Origin: Alistipes sp.
Lineage (GTDB): Bacteria > Bacteroidota > Bacteroidia > Bacteroidales > Rikenellaceae
DNA: 64,000 nucleotides
Direction of reading: 5' to 3'
Assembly (NCBI GenBank): GCA_017398045.1
Contig: JAFQHI010000026.1
Coordinates: 163,513-227,512, forward strand
The position numbers were made by a program, and so were the translations under genes. Below, piece after piece: positions 1 through 7,871 of this stretch. The notes beneath the pieces are model-generated. The model was not told where the DNA came from. It saw only the letters and a list, made by a program, of their open reading frames with translations, and did not search any database. Position 1 is the stretch's first letter; every line of letters begins with the position of its first letter.

Positions 1-1019
1 AGGTGATGAACAAGCAGGACGAGGAGGTGAAGCAAATCAACCTGCCTGTAGGCGCACACGTTGTTGTGAAGGACAAGCAGAAGATTAAGGCAGGTGATAT
101 CCTGATTAAGATTCCGCGTGCCGTTGGTAAGTCGGGTGGTGATATCACCGGTGGTCTGCCGCGCGTTACGGAGCTGTTCGAGGCACGTAACCCGTCGAAT
201 CCCGCTATTGTTTCGGAGATTGACGGTGAGGTAACCTTCGGTAAGATTAAGCGTGGTAACCGCGAGATTATCATCACGTCGAAGCAGGGCGAGGTGAAGC
301 GTTATCTGGTGCCGCTGTCGCGTCAGATTATCGTACAGGAGAACGACTACGTGAAGGCCGGTTCGGCTCTGTCGGATGGTGCCATCACGCCGACCGATAT
401 CCTGAATATCCTCGGTCCTACGCGCATCCAGGAGTACATCGTCAACGAGGTACAGGAGGTTTACCGTATGCAGGGTGTGAAGATTAACGACAAGCACTTT
501 GAGGTAATCGTCCGCCAGATGATGTCGAAGGTCAAGATTGAGGACCCGGGTGATACGCGCTTCTTCGAGGACCAGATTGTCGATAAGTGGGAGTTCATGG
601 ATGTGAACGACGAGCTTTACGACAAGGCTGTGGTGACGGATGCCGGTGATTCGACCTCGATGCAGCCGGGCCAGATTGTATCGCTGCGCAAGCTGCGCGA
701 CGAGAACTCGAGCCTCAAGCGTCGCGATTTGAAGCCGGTAACGGTTCGCGATATTGTTCCCGCAACTTCGACGCAGGTATTGCAGGGTATTACCCGTGCC
801 GCACTGCAAACTTCGAGCTTCATCTCGGCCGCTTCGTTCCAGGAGACGACCAAGGTGCTGAACGAGGCTGCTATCCAGGCCAAGGTGGACCCGCTGGTAA
901 ACCTGAAGGAGAATGTAATCTGTGGCCACCTGATTCCGGGTGGTACGGGTCTGCGCGAATACGAGAACCTCACGGTTGGCGTGAAGGCCGACCTGGAGGC
1001 CATCCAACAGGCGCAGTAA
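1..1019 (+). CDS. rpoC: DNA-directed RNA polymerase subunit beta', C-terminal part (window-truncated)
   Basis: This is the last 338 codons of the beta' subunit, the catalytic clamp-bearing subunit of RNA polymerase; the gene begins outside the window. The sequence shows the C-terminal beta' signature [17 protein letters not shown] followed by a beta-barrel insert, then the conserved segment around [20 protein letters not shown], the last well conserved block of RpoC, and the tail [17 protein letters not shown]. The stop codon is followed within 10 bases by a strong terminator, so this ends the rpoB-rpoC transcript. Family assignment is certain. The first two bases of the window belong to the preceding codon. 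Confidence 0.98.
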   Translation, partial: VMNKQDEEVKQINLPVGAHVVVKDKQKIKAGDILIKIPRAVGKSGGDITGGLPRVTELFEARNPSNPAIVSEIDGEVTFGKIKRGNREIIITSKQGEVKRYLVPLSRQIIVQENDYVKAGSALSDGAITPTDILNILGPTRIQEYIVNEVQEVYRMQGVKINDKHFEVIVRQMMSKVKIEDPGDTRFFEDQIVDKWEFMDVNDELYDKAVVTDAGDSTSMQPGQIVSLRKLRDENSSLKRRDLKPVTVRDIVPATSTQVLQGITRAALQTSSFISAASFQETTKVLNEAAIQAKVDPLVNLKENVICGHLIPGGTGLREYENLTVGVKADLEAIQQAQ

Positions 1020-1025
1020 TAACGA

Positions 1026-1058
1026 AAGCCGCTCTCGAAAAGAGAGCGGCTTTTTTTT
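1026..1058 (+). terminator. Rho-independent terminator of rpoC
   Basis: An 11-bp perfect stem (AAGCCGCTCTC / GAGAGCGGCTT) with a GAAAA loop is followed by a run of eight T, directly after the rpoC stop. Confidence 0.93.
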
Positions 1059-1059
1059 A

Positions 1060-1278
1060 AGAGCAAAGAGCAAAGAGGAAAGAGGCGAGAGGAGAGAGGC
1101 GAGAGACGAGAGAAGAGAGAAGAGGAGAGAGCAAAGAGGAGCGAATAAAAAAGAACATCAGGTTGCGTTATCAGCCTGATGTTCGTCGTTAATATCGTTA
1201 ATATCGTTAATATCGTTAATCTCTTTAATCTCTTTATCCTATCTATCTCTTTCCTCTTCGCTCTTCACTCTTTCCTCT
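1060..1278. repeat. Low-complexity word-repeat tract
   Basis: The gap between rpoC and the serine ammonia-lyase holds about 85 bases of purine words (GAGCAAAGAG, GAGGAAAGAG, GCGAGAGGA), then a direct array of the word TCGTTAATA (about 1189-1220), then CT-rich words that are the complement of the first set. Between them CATCAGGTTG and CAGCCTGATG (about 1157-1182) form an inverted repeat. The same words recur in several other gaps of the window. No ORF is supported here. Confidence 0.8.
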
Positions 1279-2484
1279 TTAACATTGGTCGTAGTAGCGT
1301 TTTGCCAGACCGCCCTCCGAGGTTTCGCGGTAGAGGCTCGGTAGGTCGAGGCCCGTCTCCTTCATCACGCGCACCACCTTGTCGAAGGTGACGAGGTGCT
1401 GACCGTCGGACAACGTGGCGTAGGTGTTGGCATCCAAGGCGCGTGCGGCAGCGATGGCATTGCGCTCGATGCACGGTACCTGCACCAGACCGCAGACGGG
1501 GTCGCACGTAAGGCCGAGGTGATGCTCCAGACCCATCTCGGCTGCATATTCGATTTGCGAGGGGGTACCGCCAAAGAGCTGGCAGGCAGCCGCCGCAGCC
1601 ATGGCGCAGGCGACACCGATTTCACCCTGACAACCCACCTCGGCACCCGAGATGGAGGAGTTGGTCTTTACGACATTGCCAAACAGACCTGCCGTAGCCA
1701 GGGCGCGGAGGATGCGGATGCGCGTGAAGTTGCGCGAAGTGGCCAGGTGGTAGATGGCGGCCGGAATCACACCGCACGAACCGCAGGTGGGGGCCGTTAC
1801 CACCTCACCACCCGAGGCGTTCTCCTCTGCAACGGCCAATGCATAGGCGTAGATGCGGGCGCGGGAGGCGAGCGAGCCGGTGTAGCTCTGCGACTTCACG
1901 TAGTAGGTGCTGGCTTTGCGCGAAACTTTCAAACCGCCCGGCAACACACCGTCGTTGTTCAGTCCGCGCTGAATCGTGTCACACATCACCGTCCATACGC
2001 GGTCCAGAAACTCCCAAATCTCCTTGCCTTCGCAATCCTCGACATACTCCCAATAGGTTTTACCCTCACGTTGGCAGTAACTCTTAATCTCCTCGATGGT
2101 CGAGAAGGGGTAGATGTGGTGCTTCGGGGTCTCTTTCGTCTCTTCGTTGGCCAACGCGCCGCCACCGACGCTGAAGATTTGCCACGAATCAACCACATCT
2201 CCACCTTTCAACCCCTCGAACAACATTCCGTTGGGGTGGAAGGGGAGGACCACATCGGCTTTCCAGACAATCTCCGTGGGGGCTATCTGCTCCAATACCG
2301 AGAGGATGGCCTGGTCCGTGAGGTGGCCTTTCCCCGTGGCGGCTAACGACCCGTAGAGGGTGACGCGATACTGCTCGACATTGGGGCAGTGCACGGCAAA
2401 CTGCTCGGCCGCCTTCTTCGGCCCCATCGTGTGGCTCGACGAGGGGCCGTTGCCTATCTTAAAAAGTTCTCGTAATGACTCCAT
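1279..2484 (-). CDS. sdaA: L-serine ammonia-lyase, iron-sulfur dependent, single-chain
   Basis: Deaminates L-serine to pyruvate and ammonia using an oxygen-sensitive [4Fe-4S] cluster. The roughly 400-residue single chain starts with the family motif IGNGPSSSHTMGPKKAAEQF in the beta (N-terminal) domain, has the catalytic-domain glycine/cysteine block TAPTCGSCGVIPAAIYH in the middle, and ends with CDPVCGLVQVPCIERNA, which supplies further cluster cysteines. ATG at 2484 is preferred over a TTG six codons upstream, because it places the conserved region at the usual distance. It stands alone, convergent with rpoC, behind the word-repeat tract. Family assignment is firm; whether it is the only serine deaminase in the genome cannot be seen. 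Confidence 0.95.
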   Translation of the reverse strand: MESLRELFKIGNGPSSSHTMGPKKAAEQFAVHCPNVEQYRVTLYGSLAATGKGHLTDQAILSVLEQIAPTEIVWKADVVLPFHPNGMLFEGLKGGDVVDSWQIFSVGGGALANEETKETPKHHIYPFSTIEEIKSYCQREGKTYWEYVEDCEGKEIWEFLDRVWTVMCDTIQRGLNNDGVLPGGLKVSRKASTYYVKSQSYTGSLASRARIYAYALAVAEENASGGEVVTAPTCGSCGVIPAAIYHLATSRNFTRIRILRALATAGLFGNVVKTNSSISGAEVGCQGEIGVACAMAAAAACQLFGGTPSQIEYAAEMGLEHHLGLTCDPVCGLVQVPCIERNAIAAARALDANTYATLSDGQHLVTFDKVVRVMKETGLDLPSLYRETSEGGLAKRYYDQC

Positions 2485-2618
2485 GGAATGAATTTCTTGC
2501 AAATATAAAGCAAAGGTAGTAATTTATTTGAGAATTCGACCTATCACTCCCGACAATCGCGCCTTTGTCCTATCGCGTGGCCTTTTCAGTGCAAAATAGC
2601 ATCGGGAGTTGCTCAATT

Positions 2619-2655
2619 ACACAAAAAGAGGAGCAAACAGCTCCTCTTTTTGTGT
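2619..2655 (-). terminator. Terminator of tRNA-Arg
   Basis: A perfect 16-bp inverted repeat (ACACAAAAAGAGGAGC / GCTCCTCTTTTTGTGT, AAACA loop) abuts the tRNA 3' end. Read on the minus strand it is a GC stem followed by T-rich sequence, and the symmetric A/T flanks would let it act in both directions. Confidence 0.85.
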
Positions 2656-2726
2656 ACCTCCACCGCGACTCGAACGCGAATTTAGGGTTTAGGAAACCCT
2701 CGTTCTATCCCTTGAACTATAGAGGC
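2655..2726 (-). tRNA. tRNA-Arg (anticodon CCT)
   Basis: The 72-nt cloverleaf folds completely: acceptor GCCTCTA with TGGAGGT (two G-U pairs), D arm GTTC/GAAC, anticodon stem AGGGT/ACCCT with loop TTCCTAA giving anticodon CCT (reads AGG), and T arm with loop TTCGAGT. CCA is not encoded. An 8-bp inverted repeat (GCAGCGCA 2735-2742 / TGCGCTGC 2760-2767) lies in its upstream leader, and a TATCTTTG-like -7 box (complement of 2767-2774) lies just before the end of the GH3 gene. Confidence 0.95.
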
Positions 2727-2780
2727 AGGTGATTGCAGCGCACCAAAACCGAGGTCCGATGCGCTGCAAAGATAGTAATT

Positions 2781-5363
2781 TTATTTCAATGTGACACGCA
2801 ACGTGCGCTGGGCGTTGAGGTCCGACGTGCCACCCACACGAATCACATACGCTCCCTTCAAAGGTTGCATACGGTTCGTGGCGGGGTCGAACCAAGCGAA
2901 GTCCTCCTCCGTCAGCTCGAAGATAACCATCTCACTCTCGCCCGCAGCGAGTTTCACACGACGATAGTCGCGCAAGGTCTGAATCGGCCCCTCCGTGTCG
3001 CTCGGACGCTGGATGTAGAGCTGTACGACCTCCTCACCCTCGCGCGTACCGATGTTGCCCACCGGAACGGTCAGATAGAGCGTTTGACCCTCCTTCAGCG
3101 TGCGCTTGTCGCTCTTGAGTTTGCCGTAGAAGAACTCCGTATAGCTCAAGCCGTGTCCGAAACGGAAGAGCGGCTCTCCCTCGAAATAGCGGTAGGTCTT
3201 ACCCTTCATGTTATAGTCTTGGAAGTCGGGCAGCTGATGAACCGAACGATAGAAGGTCAGCGGCAACTTACCCGACGGTGCGGCATCGCCATAGAGTACC
3301 TCGGCCAGAGCCGAACCACCCTCCTGGCCCGGATACCAGGCCTGAAGAATGGCATCGCAATGCTCCGACTCGGGAACCAACGCGATGGCCGAACCCGAGA
3401 AGTTCACCAAAACGACCTGCTTGCCGGCCTTCTTCAGGGCAGCAATCGTCTCGCGCTGAATGGCGGGCAACTCAATATCGTCGCGGTCACCACCACGGAA
3501 TCCCGGGGCCGAAACAGCCATCTCCTCGCCCTCCAGTTGGGGCGAGATACCACCGGCAAAAATCACCACGTCGATATCCTTGATTTTCTCCACGAATGAG
3601 GGGATGTCTTGCGGTACAGCCTCGGCCATATCGAGGTTGAGGAAGGCATCCGTGCGACGACGATAGCCGCCATATTCTACCTTGATATCGTATGTGGCAC
3701 CGAGTTCATACTCGAATTCACAGACCGTGGTTGCATTCTTAACATTGGTTTTGTCGGCCAGCAGCTTGCCATCGACATAGATGCGTACGGTCTCATTCGA
3801 ACTGATGCGGAACACCGCACGCCCTGTATTTTCGGGTTTGAACGTCGTCTCGTAGCGAGCCGTGAAGGCCGAGAGATTCACGCCCGGGGCAAAGACCGTG
3901 TTGCCACCCGTCGAGAAGTTCATCGGGCGCGTGATGTGGTCTGTGGCAGCGGGGGTGCCTTCGAAGTCGAGGTTGTTCCAATAGGTAGCGCGGAAACCGG
4001 GCTTCCCATCTGCGAAACATTCGCCAAAGAGCGTGAGGTAGGTGGCGACATCCGTGTGGCCACAAAGTTGCTCATAGACGACCTGCTCTTTGCCGAGCAG
4101 AGCCTCCAAACCCTCTTTGAGGGTAATCGTGTAGGAGGGAATGCCGTTGTAGTTAGCCCACTGCATCGACTCCAAATCGGCATTCGGACCGACGATGGCG
4201 ACCTTCTTCGACTTGTCGAGCGGCAGCAGATTGTCGCGATTTTGCAACAGCACGAAGCTCTCGATGGCCGCCTTTTTGGCCAGGGCGCGGTGCGCTTCGC
4301 AATCAACCACCGAGTAGGGAATGTTGTAGGGGTCCTCCTTCTCGAAGAGACCCATCTCGAACTTGGCCTTCATCAGGCGCGTCACCGAGCGGTCAATCTC
4401 CTGCTCGGTAATCAGCCCGCGCTTCACGGCCTCGACCAGCGCGGCATAGCTGCTGCCACACTCCAAATCGCAACCCGCCTTGACGGCTGCGGCCGAGGCC
4501 TCGGCTGCATCGGCGTGGGTTTCATGGTGGCCCTTCTGGTAGAAGTCGCGGATGGCTCCGCAGTCCGAAACGACGATGCCCTCATAGCCCCACTCCTTGC
4601 GCAGAATCTCCTCCAGCAGGTATTCGCTGGCGTTGCAGGGGTCGCCCTCGAAGCGGTTGTAGGCACCCATTACCTCCTTCACGCCACCCTTGCGCACCAA
4701 GGCTTCAAAGGCGGGAAGGTAGGTCTCGCGCAGGTCGCGCTGCGAGATATTCTTTGCATCGAACGAGTGGCGATTCCACTCCGGACCCGAGTGTACGGCA
4801 TAGTGCTTGGCGCAGGCGTGGAGCTTGTTGAACTTGGCATTCGGGTCGCCCTGCAGACCACGTACCACGGCCAGACCCAGCTGCGTAGTGAGGTAGGGGT
4901 CCTCGCCGTAGGTCTCCTGACCACGTCCCCAACGCGGGTCGCGGAAGATGTTGATGTTGGGCGTCCACACCGAAAGTCCCTGATAGCGTTTGCGCGAACC
5001 CTGCTTGACAAAGTCGATGTATTTCGCGCGTGCCTCATCCGAGGTGGCCGTAAAGACCTCCTCGATAAGCGCATCGTCAAACGACGCGGCCATGCCAATC
5101 GTCTGCGGGAAGACCGTAGCCAAACCGGCGCGGGCAATACCGTGAAGTGCCTCGCTCCACCAATCGTAGAAGGGGATGCCGAGGCGGTCAATCGGGGCGG
5201 CTCCGTTTTGCATCTGTGACACCTTCTCTTCGAGGGTCATGCGACTTACGAGGTCCTTGGCGCGTTCATCGAACGAGCGCGACGAATCCTGATAGGGGAG
5301 CGTCTGTGCAGCCAGGCTGAAGGTCATCAGCAGCGCGGAGCAGGTCAGCAGTAGTCGTTTCAT
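2781..5363 (-). CDS. Secreted glycoside hydrolase family 3 protein with PA14 insert (beta-xylosidase/beta-glucosidase type)
   Basis: An 860-residue exo-glycosidase that should release monosaccharides from beta-linked oligosaccharides in the periplasm or outside the cell. A signal peptide (MKRLLLTCSALLMTFSLAAQ) is followed by the GH3 (beta/alpha)8 domain, with the segment YDWWSEALHGIARAG typical of the beta-xylosidase branch and the nucleophile in GIVVSDCGAI (Asp267). The alpha/beta sandwich domain (from about residue 365) carries a PA14 insertion at about 455-580 (GFRATYWNN... IYVDGKLL), which often shapes substrate choice. A C-terminal fibronectin-III-like domain closes the protein. Twelve bases separate it from the upstream aminotransferase gene, so it is probably co-transcribed. 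Substrate is not determinable from sequence alone. Confidence 0.93.
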   Translation of the reverse strand: MKRLLLTCSALLMTFSLAAQTLPYQDSSRSFDERAKDLVSRMTLEEKVSQMQNGAAPIDRLGIPFYDWWSEALHGIARAGLATVFPQTIGMAASFDDALIEEVFTATSDEARAKYIDFVKQGSRKRYQGLSVWTPNINIFRDPRWGRGQETYGEDPYLTTQLGLAVVRGLQGDPNAKFNKLHACAKHYAVHSGPEWNRHSFDAKNISQRDLRETYLPAFEALVRKGGVKEVMGAYNRFEGDPCNASEYLLEEILRKEWGYEGIVVSDCGAIRDFYQKGHHETHADAAEASAAAVKAGCDLECGSSYAALVEAVKRGLITEQEIDRSVTRLMKAKFEMGLFEKEDPYNIPYSVVDCEAHRALAKKAAIESFVLLQNRDNLLPLDKSKKVAIVGPNADLESMQWANYNGIPSYTITLKEGLEALLGKEQVVYEQLCGHTDVATYLTLFGECFADGKPGFRATYWNNLDFEGTPAATDHITRPMNFSTGGNTVFAPGVNLSAFTARYETTFKPENTGRAVFRISSNETVRIYVDGKLLADKTNVKNATTVCEFEYELGATYDIKVEYGGYRRRTDAFLNLDMAEAVPQDIPSFVEKIKDIDVVIFAGGISPQLEGEEMAVSAPGFRGGDRDDIELPAIQRETIAALKKAGKQVVLVNFSGSAIALVPESEHCDAILQAWYPGQEGGSALAEVLYGDAAPSGKLPLTFYRSVHQLPDFQDYNMKGKTYRYFEGEPLFRFGHGLSYTEFFYGKLKSDKRTLKEGQTLYLTVPVGNIGTREGEEVVQLYIQRPSDTEGPIQTLRDYRRVKLAAGESEMVIFELTEEDFAWFDPATNRMQPLKGAYVIRVGGTSDLNAQRTLRVTLK

Positions 5364-5375
5364 GTTGGTTGTAGG

Positions 5376-6575
5376 TTATTTGTTGCGGTTGTTGTAGGCT
5401 TCGAGTGCTTTTCCGAGAATCATCAGGGCGCGTTGCAGGTCCTCCTTCTTCAGGACGTAGGCAATACGTACCTCGTTGTGGCCATAGCCCGGCTCGGAGT
5501 AGAAACCCGATGCGGGAGCCATCATGATGGTCTCGCCCTCGTATTCGAAGTCCGAAAGACACCATGCGCAGAAGTCATCGCTGTTATCCACCGGCAGACG
5601 CGCCACCGTGTAGAAGGCTCCCATCGGAATTGGCGAATAGACGCCCGGGATACGATTCAGCCCGTCGATGAGGCACTTACGACGCTCGATATACTCCTCA
5701 TACACTTCGGTCGAGTAGCTACGCGGCGCATCAATCGAGGCCTCGGCCACAATCTGCCCCAACAGGGGGGGCGAAAGACGTGCCTGACAGAACTTCATCA
5801 CCGCCTCGCGGATGGCCTTATTCTTCGTGATGAGCGCACCGATGCGGATACCGCACTCCGAATATCGCTTCGATACGGAGTCAATCAGCACGACATTCTC
5901 CTCGATGCCCTCGAGGTGGAAGGCCGAGATGTAGGGCGAACCGGTGTAGATAAATTCGCGGTACACCTCGTCCGAGAAGAGGAAGAGGTCATATTTCTTT
6001 ACCAGGTCGCGGATGCGGTCCATTTCGCGGCGCGTGTAGAGGTAACCCGTGGGGTTGTTGGGGTTGCAAATCAGGATGCCGCGCGTGCGGGGGTTGATGA
6101 GCTTCTCGAATTCGGCCACATCGGGCAGGGCAAAGCCCTCCTCGATGGTCGAAACCACGGGGCGAATCGTCGCTCCGGCCGAGATGGCAAAGGCCATGTA
6201 GTTGGCATAGGCCGGCTCGGGAACGATAATCTCATCGCCCGGATTCAGACACGACATGAAGGCAAACAGCACCGCCTCCGAACCTCCCGTGGTGACAATC
6301 ACATCCTCGGGCGTGAGTTTGATTTGGTACTGCTCATAATACTCCACAAGTTTCTTTCGGAGCGACATATAACCACCACTGGGGCTGTACTCCAGAATCG
6401 AGCGGTCGATGGTGCGCAGGGCATTCAGACCCACTTCGGGGGTCTGAAGGTCGGGCTGACCGATGTTGAGGTGGTAGATTTTCGTGCCGCGGGCCTTGGC
6501 AGCATCGGCCAACGGTCCTAATTTGCGAATCGGGGAGGCCGGCATCAACTCGGCCCGTTCTGAAATGTGTGGCAT
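5376..6575 (-). CDS. PLP-dependent aminotransferase, class I/II
   Basis: A 399-residue fold-type I aminotransferase of the AspC/alanine aminotransferase group. Visible landmarks are NIGQPDLQTPE near the N terminus, TTGGSEAVLFAF for phosphate binding, ICNPNNPTGYLYTRREM (the NPxNPTG motif), SDEVYREF with the aspartate that pairs with the pyridine nitrogen, and the Schiff-base lysine Lys236 in SVSKRYSECGIRIG. Amino-acid specificity (aspartate, alanine or aromatic) cannot be decided. It sits 11 bases after the HU-like gene and 12 bases before the GH3 gene, suggesting one transcript from the promoter ahead of HU. Confidence 0.93.
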   Translation of the reverse strand: MPHISERAELMPASPIRKLGPLADAAKARGTKIYHLNIGQPDLQTPEVGLNALRTIDRSILEYSPSGGYMSLRKKLVEYYEQYQIKLTPEDVIVTTGGSEAVLFAFMSCLNPGDEIIVPEPAYANYMAFAISAGATIRPVVSTIEEGFALPDVAEFEKLINPRTRGILICNPNNPTGYLYTRREMDRIRDLVKKYDLFLFSDEVYREFIYTGSPYISAFHLEGIEENVVLIDSVSKRYSECGIRIGALITKNKAIREAVMKFCQARLSPPLLGQIVAEASIDAPRSYSTEVYEEYIERRKCLIDGLNRIPGVYSPIPMGAFYTVARLPVDNSDDFCAWCLSDFEYEGETIMMAPASGFYSEPGYGHNEVRIAYVLKKEDLQRALMILGKALEAYNNRNK

Positions 6576-6586
6576 AACGGATGGGA

Positions 6587-6847
6587 TTAATCGATTTCAA
6601 TCAAAGGTCTGAACTTAATGCTACGGTGTGCCGGAATGGGTACAGGCGCACCCGTGCGCGGATTGCGTCCCATGCGCTCGGCGTGCTGCTGTACGGTGAA
6701 AGAACCCAGCCCCGAAAGGGTGACACGCTCGCCCTCCTGCAAGCTTTGGTGGATGACGTTAATCAACGCATCGACCGCCTTTCGGGCGTCGATTTTGGAG
6801 AGGTTGCTCTCTAATGCAACGGCTTCGACGAGTTGGCTCTTATTCAT
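6587..6847 (-). CDS. HU family DNA-binding protein
   Basis: An 86-residue nucleoid-associated protein that should bind and bend DNA as a dimer. It begins MNKSQLVEAVA, has the helical dimerisation half, and the beta-arm block VTLSGLGSFTVQQ followed by RMGRNPRTGAPVPIP, the signature of HU beta arms with the intercalating proline. ATG at 6847 is chosen over an in-frame GTG three codons upstream because HU proteins normally begin MNK. The promoter lies 27 bases upstream. It is the first gene of a probable three-gene unit with the aminotransferase and the GH3 enzyme. Confidence 0.95.
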   Translation of the reverse strand: MNKSQLVEAVALESNLSKIDARKAVDALINVIHQSLQEGERVTLSGLGSFTVQQHAERMGRNPRTGAPVPIPAHRSIKFRPLIEID

Positions 6848-6873
6848 GATAGGCACTATTTCGATTAGTAGAA

Positions 6874-6904
6874 CAAAGATAGCAAATTTTCAACCCAACG
6901 CAAA
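6874..6904 (-). promoter_or_regulatory. Bacteroidetes-type promoter ahead of the HU gene
   Basis: Read on the minus strand: TTTG (-33), 19 bases, TATCTTTG (-7), an exact match to the Bacteroidetes housekeeping consensus. Confidence 0.85.
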
Positions 6905-7025
6905 ATATTCGCCGTTTTATACGTTAAGTGCCGCGCGATAACCGCCACAAAACGGCTCTGCACAACGATGCGCCCGAATCGACCATGTTCTCCAGTCGGA
7001 GCGGTAGGAAGGGCGAGGCTTTAAT

Positions 7026-7281
7026 GGTGGTTGAGAGAGGGATTGGCTACTACGCGAGCCAAAGGCTCGCTTCGTGACGCCTTTCCCCTCCGCTCGCCGC
7101 GGGGGCTTTCTGTTGTGTCAAGTAGCAAGCCCCTCCTTATCAAAGGAGGGGTTGGGGAGGATTGTCGAAGTCTCTCCGCAAAAGGGGATGCTTTTCGCAG
7201 GGAGGCCTGATAAAGGTGGTTGGAGAGAGGGATTGGCTACTACGCGAGCCAAAGGCTCGCTTCGTGACGCCTTTCCCTTCC
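7026..7281. repeat. Two ~65-bp direct repeats with internal hairpin, one copy inside an 18-bp inverted repeat
   Basis: Copies at 7026-7091 and 7215-7281 share GGATTGGCTACTACGCGAGC and the rest of the unit almost perfectly; each carries a 7-bp hairpin GCGAGCC-AAA-GGCTCGC. The second copy is bracketed by a perfect inverted repeat, GCTTTTCGCAGGGAGGCC (7190-7207) and its complement (7290-7307). Between the copies, 7130-7151 is another hairpin (CCCCTCCTT-ATCA-AAGGAGGGG) followed by a GTTGGGGAGG box. No coding region is supported between the HU promoter and tRNA-Ser; positions 6905-7025 show nothing recognisable. Confidence 0.85.
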
Positions 7282-7307
7282 TTGCCACGGGCCTCCCTGC
7301 GAAAAGC

Positions 7308-7442
7308 CAAACGAACGAGTCTTTGCACGGCTCCCGTTGGGAGCGTTTTTTTGTTTTAGGGCCATTGCTTATGCAAGCATAGCACAGCCCTAAAACAAAA
7401 AAAGCTTCTGCTAATGCAGAAGCCGTGCAAATCGTTCGTTTG
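7308..7442. terminator. Pair of facing terminators forming one 135-bp palindrome, downstream of tRNA-Ser
   Basis: Three nested perfect helices are present: 7308-7318 with 7432-7442, 7322-7332 with 7421-7431 (TTTGCACGGCT / AGCCGTGCAAA), and 7346-7362 with 7387-7403 (T7-GTTTTAGGGC). Each arm also contains its own hairpin plus T-run: GGCTCCC-GTT-GGGAGC then T7 on the plus strand, GCTTCTGC-ATTA-GCAGAAGC then T7 on the minus strand. The minus-strand unit directly follows tRNA-Ser and is its likely terminator. Confidence 0.85.
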
Positions 7443-7449
7443 CCCTTTT

Positions 7450-7537
<88 letters not shown>

Positions 7538-7548
7538 AATTGCGAGTG

Positions 7549-7581
7549 CAAATATAGAGATAATTTTTTTATTCGTGCAAA
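7549..7581 (-). promoter_or_regulatory. Promoter of tRNA-Ser
   Basis: On the minus strand TTTG, 21 bases, TATATTTG, placing the start site a few bases before the tRNA 5' end. Confidence 0.8.
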
Positions 7582-7677
7582 TTTCCGCTCGATTTTTTTT
7601 CGTTTTTCCGTTTTTAAGGTTCTTAAAACTCCGTGGTGGGCGTTTCGCCCCCGCTTTTGGATGAATTATGGGTGGCG

Positions 7678-7710
7678 TTTGTTCATATTTCGAGATTTTG
7701 TGTATCTTTG
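7678..7710 (+). promoter_or_regulatory. Promoter of the Tyr/Trp/Ser-rich lipoprotein gene
   Basis: TTTG, 21 bases, TATCTTTG; this leaves a leader of about 155 nt ending with a small hairpin GGGA-CGGAA-TCCC about 20 nt before position 7845. The rest of the 7538-7871 gap is AT-rich with nothing else recognised. Confidence 0.8.
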
Positions 7711-7871
7711 TATGTAGGAAAGTAGTATCTTTTCAATGGTTGAGCCGTTGTTCGTTCTCGGAGATGAATAGGGATGAATCGGTGGTAACCATACTAAAAA
7801 GGTACAATTTTCGTTAAATAGGTAAAGGGACGGAATCCCTAAAGATGTCAAACCAAACATTTGATGTTGCT

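Noticed and set aside
1060..1278. Possible CRISPR array in the repeat-filled gaps
   Set aside because: The repeats are short, contiguous words without unique spacers, and no cas gene is present in the window.
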